Shown piece after piece: positions 7,913 to 9,977 of a stretch of 9,977 nucleotides of DNA. Position numbers and translations under genes: made by a program. The notes under the pieces were generated by a model. That model was not told the origin of the DNA. It worked only from the letters and a program-made list of their open reading frames with translations, and ran no database searches. Origin of the DNA: Thiobacillus sp. (GTDB lineage: Bacteria; Pseudomonadota; Gammaproteobacteria; Burkholderiales; Thiobacillaceae); the NCBI GenBank assembly GCA_020216925.1, contig JAIWOL010000177.1, positions 1 through 9,977 of the forward strand, given 5' to 3'. Every line of letters begins with the position of its first letter. Positions within the stretch are counted from its first letter, which is position 1.

Positions 7913-8779
7913 TCATTCGATATTCTGTACCTGTTCGCGCATCTGTTCGATCAGCACCTTGAGTTCCAGCGAGGTGCGCGAGGTTTCCACGGCAGCCGAT
8001 TTCGAGCCCAGAGTATTGGCCTCGCGGTGCAGTTCCTGCATCAGGAAATCGAGCCGCTTGCCTACTGCACCGGGCTGGTCGAGCACGCGGCGGACTTCGC
8101 TGAAATGAGTTTCCAGCCGGGAGACCTCTTCGTCGATGTCGAGCTTTTGCACGATCAGCGCGAGTTCCTGGGCCAGCCGTTCGTGCCCGGCATCGCCCAG
8201 CGATTCGCGCAGCCGCGTGGCCAGCCTGTCCTGCTGGGCGGCCGCCAGGGCGGGCAAGAGCGGTTTCAGTGCCGCTACCTGCGCCTCGGCCGCAGCCAGA
8301 CGATCGAGAATGTGCTGGCGCAGCTTGGCCCCTTCGCGCCGCCGGCTGGCGACGAGTTCGTCCAATGCAGTCTGCATCGCGGCCAGTGTGGCTTCGAACA
8401 GGCTGTCCTGTGACTGCGTGGCGGGAGGCAGCGCGCCGGGCCAGCGCAAAATCTCGTTGACCGAGAACGGCGCGGCGTCTGGCAGGCGGGCACGCACCAC
8501 GGTTTGCCACTGCGCCAGGCACTCAAGAATGGCCGGATTCGGGCCGTTATCCTGCGAGGCGGCGGCAAGCGGGACGATGCCGACGCGGCATTCGACCTTG
8601 CCGCGCGCCAGCCGCTGCTGGAGAAGTTCGCGCAGCTGCGGTTCGAGCGCGCGAACTTCGTCGGTCAGGCGGAAATGCAGTTCGAGGTAACGCTGATTGA
8701 TGCTGCGCAGGTCGACGCTGACGCTGGCATGTTCGAGGTTGAAGCTGTGGGCGGCGAACCCGGTCATGCTGGCGGTCAT
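7913..8779 (-). CDS. yicC: YicC family endoribonuclease
   Basis: YicC proteins were long listed as stress-induced proteins of unknown function. E. coli YicC is now described as an endoribonuclease linked to small RNA (RyhB) decay. The 288-residue product opens with MTASMTGFA, has SINQRYLE at about 26-33 and RGKVECRV further on, and ends with the family hallmark blocks RLDFLMQELHREANTLGSK (242-260) and LKVLIEQMREQVQNIE at the extreme C-terminus, almost identical to E. coli. The middle is helical and rich in Ala, Leu and Glu. I prefer the ATG at 8779; a GTG two codons upstream (8785) is also possible, and neither has a clear ribosome binding site. It is the first gene of the minus-strand operon, upstream of gmk. 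Confidence 0.94.
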   Translation of the reverse strand: MTASMTGFAAHSFNLEHASVSVDLRSINQRYLELHFRLTDEVRALEPQLRELLQQRLARGKVECRVGIVPLAAASQDNGPNPAILECLAQWQTVVRARLPDAAPFSVNEILRWPGALPPATQSQDSLFEATLAAMQTALDELVASRRREGAKLRQHILDRLAAAEAQVAALKPLLPALAAAQQDRLATRLRESLGDAGHERLAQELALIVQKLDIDEEVSRLETHFSEVRRVLDQPGAVGKRLDFLMQELHREANTLGSKSAAVETSRTSLELKVLIEQMREQVQNIE

Positions 8780-8833
8780 GGACACTGGACGGTAGGTTAT
8801 GGAAATGCGCCGGAGCGGAGCCGGCCAAGAAAG

Positions 8834-8862
8834 ATAATAGACGTTCGACTATGGCGACTCAA
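8834..8862 (-). promoter_or_regulatory. Candidate sigma-70 promoter of the yicC-gmk-rpoZ-spoT operon
   Basis: On the minus strand TTGAGT (8857-8862, four of six) and TATTAT (8834-8839, five of six) are separated by exactly 17 bp. Transcription would start near 8827, leaving a leader of about 48 nt before yicC. The -35 box coincides with codons 3-4 of the divergent kinase gene, so this promoter overlaps the kinase start. It sits in the only AT-rich patch of the 71-bp intergenic region. Identified by eye. Confidence 0.5.
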
Positions 8863-9795
8863 CCCAACCAGGCGCTGCCCAATGGCTTCAGGCTGAACGA
8901 ATACACCGTCGTACGCAAGATCGGCGGCGGCGGCTTCAGCATGGTCTATCTGGCGCGCGACGATACCAACCAGCCTGTCGCCATCAAGGAATACCTGCCG
9001 GGCGCGCTGGTGTTGCGCACAGAAGGTTCGGTGCTGGTGCAGGCTAATTCTGCGGAAAACAACGCCATCTTCCGCCATGGCATGAAATGCTTTTTCGAGG
9101 AAGGCCGGGCGCTGGCCTGCATCAACCATCCCAACGTGGTGCGTGTGATCAATTTCTTCCGCGCCAACGACACCGTCTACATGGTGATGCGTTTCGAACG
9201 CGGCAAGACCTTGCAGCAGCACATCCAGGCCAACCGCGGCACCATCCGCGAGAGTTTCATCCGCCGGGTATTCGCCCAGTTGCTCAACGGCCTGCGCGAG
9301 GTGCACACGCACAAGCTGCTGCACCTCGATATCAAGCCGTCCAATCTCTACATCCGCCTTGACGGTTCGCCGGTTCTGATCGATTTTGGGGCGGCGCGAC
9401 AGACGCTCACCCAGGAAGAAAGCAAGCTGCAACCCATGTACACGCCGGGTTTCGCCGCGCCGGAGCAATACCACAACCGCGAACGGCTGGGGCCCTGGAC
9501 CGACATTTACAGCGTGGGTGCGAGCCTGTATGCCTGTCTGGCCGGCTATCCGCCGCAGGCTGCCGACGCCCGCCTGCTCAACGACAAACTGGTGCCCGCC
9601 ACCAGCAACTGGCGCGGCCAGTATTCCGACCAGCTGCTCGAAACCATCGACCACTGTCTCAGGCTCAACTACATGGAGCGACCGCAAAGCGTCTTCAGCC
9701 TGCAAAAGGTGCTCATGGACCGTTCGGCCCTGGAAACAAAGCGCCCGTCCTTGCTGGGCAGCCTCAAACGCACCCTGAGCAGGGATTTGTTCTAA
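8851..9795 (+). CDS. Hanks-type serine/threonine protein kinase (soluble)
   Basis: The 314-residue protein is almost entirely a eukaryotic-like kinase domain. It has the glycine loop GGGGFSMVYLARD (25-37), the ATP-positioning lysine in AIKEYLP (K46), the alpha-C glutamate in FFEEGRAL (probably E84), the catalytic loop HLDIKPSN (D160, K162, N165), DFGAAR (178-183), APEQY (203-207) and the F-helix Asp in WTDIYSVG (D218). All catalytic residues are present. The loop reads HLD where most kinases have HRD. The tail after about 290 is short and basic, with no membrane segment, PASTA or other sensor domain, so it is predicted to be cytoplasmic. A PP2C gene follows after 9 bp, the usual kinase/phosphatase pairing. 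No strong ribosome binding site precedes the ATG. Substrates cannot be inferred from the sequence. Confidence 0.92.
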   Translation: MATQPNQALPNGFRLNEYTVVRKIGGGGFSMVYLARDDTNQPVAIKEYLPGALVLRTEGSVLVQANSAENNAIFRHGMKCFFEEGRALACINHPNVVRVINFFRANDTVYMVMRFERGKTLQQHIQANRGTIRESFIRRVFAQLLNGLREVHTHKLLHLDIKPSNLYIRLDGSPVLIDFGAARQTLTQEESKLQPMYTPGFAAPEQYHNRERLGPWTDIYSVGASLYACLAGYPPQAADARLLNDKLVPATSNWRGQYSDQLLETIDHCLRLNYMERPQSVFSLQKVLMDRSALETKRPSLLGSLKRTLSRDLF

Positions 9796-9804
9796 AGTAT
9801 CGAC

Positions 9805-9977
9805 ATGAAATTCACGATCTATCAGGCATCGCGACAGGGCGGGCGCAAGAACAACGAAGACCGCGTGGCCTATTCCTACAGCCGCGACGCCCTGTTGATG
9901 GTGGTTGCCGACGGCATGGGGGGGCACATGCACGGCGAAATCGCCGCGCAGATTGCGGTGCAGACGCTCACCGACCA
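9805..9977 (+). CDS. PP2C-family (PPM) serine/threonine phosphatase, 5' part
   Basis: The gene runs off the window, with 57 codons visible. The start is the ATG at 9805, 9 bp after the kinase stop, so the pair is almost certainly co-transcribed. The N-terminus MKFTIYQASRQGGRKNNEDR contains the PP2C NED motif (17-19), and VADGMGGHMHGE (34-45) contains the metal-binding DGMGGH signature (36-41) typical of bacterial PPM phosphatases such as Stp/PrpC. These Mn/Mg-dependent enzymes remove phosphate from Ser/Thr and would oppose the neighbouring kinase. No obvious ribosome binding site is seen, so translation may be coupled to the kinase gene. Any C-terminal additions lie beyond the window. Confidence 0.9.
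   Translation, partial: MKFTIYQASRQGGRKNNEDRVAYSYSRDALLMVVADGMGGHMHGEIAAQIAVQTLTD

Noticed and set aside
8833..8850. Plus-strand GATAAT suggesting a nearly leaderless kinase transcript
   Set aside because: No -35 or extended -10 accompanies it, and the same AT-rich bases are better explained as the -10 of the minus-strand promoter.
8797..9933. 378-codon minus-strand open frame opposite the kinase and phosphatase
   Set aside because: It is a GC-driven shadow. The plus strand encodes clear kinase and PP2C motifs, and the antisense product resembles no family.

Overview
This window (about 60% GC) looks like chromosomal DNA of a betaproteobacterium. The gene order yicC-gmk-rpoZ-spoT-ridA-recG-ubiC-ubiA, next to a divergent Ser/Thr kinase and PP2C phosphatase pair, is familiar from that class. 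A Thiobacillus-like or other Nitrosomonadales host is my inference from protein style and gene order. No search was run.

Layout. Positions 1-90 look like the left end of an IS21-family insertion sequence: two 23-bp direct repeats with a 24-bp period, a terminal CA, and a possible istA start reading out of the window on the minus strand. The element abuts, and is fused in frame to, a plus-strand gene for a SPOR-domain membrane protein (19-741). The stop of that gene overlaps the stop of convergent ubiA by 6 bp. From 8779 down to 736 the minus strand carries one long run of housekeeping genes: yicC, gmk, rpoZ, spoT, ridA, recG, ubiC and ubiA. Most junctions are tight or overlapping. The exceptions are the ridA-recG gap of about 220 bp, which is bounded by a 22-bp imperfect inverted repeat, and an 83-bp recG-ubiC gap. 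On the plus strand from 8851 come a soluble Hanks-type kinase and, 9 bp after it, the start of a PP2C phosphatase that runs off the window.

How the genes work together. yicC (RNase), gmk (GMP to GDP), rpoZ (RNA polymerase omega) and spoT ((p)ppGpp turnover) form a nucleotide and stringent-response block. ridA removes reactive imines, recG remodels stalled replication forks, and ubiC-ubiA carry out the first two committed steps of ubiquinone synthesis. The kinase/phosphatase pair would provide reversible Ser/Thr phosphorylation. Its promoter region overlaps that of the yicC operon.

Novelty. Most of the window is ordinary core genome and I see no clear undescribed system. The points most worth a second look are the IS21-SPOR in-frame junction, the inverted-repeat segment between ridA and recG, and the divergent promoter architecture at 8786-8862.
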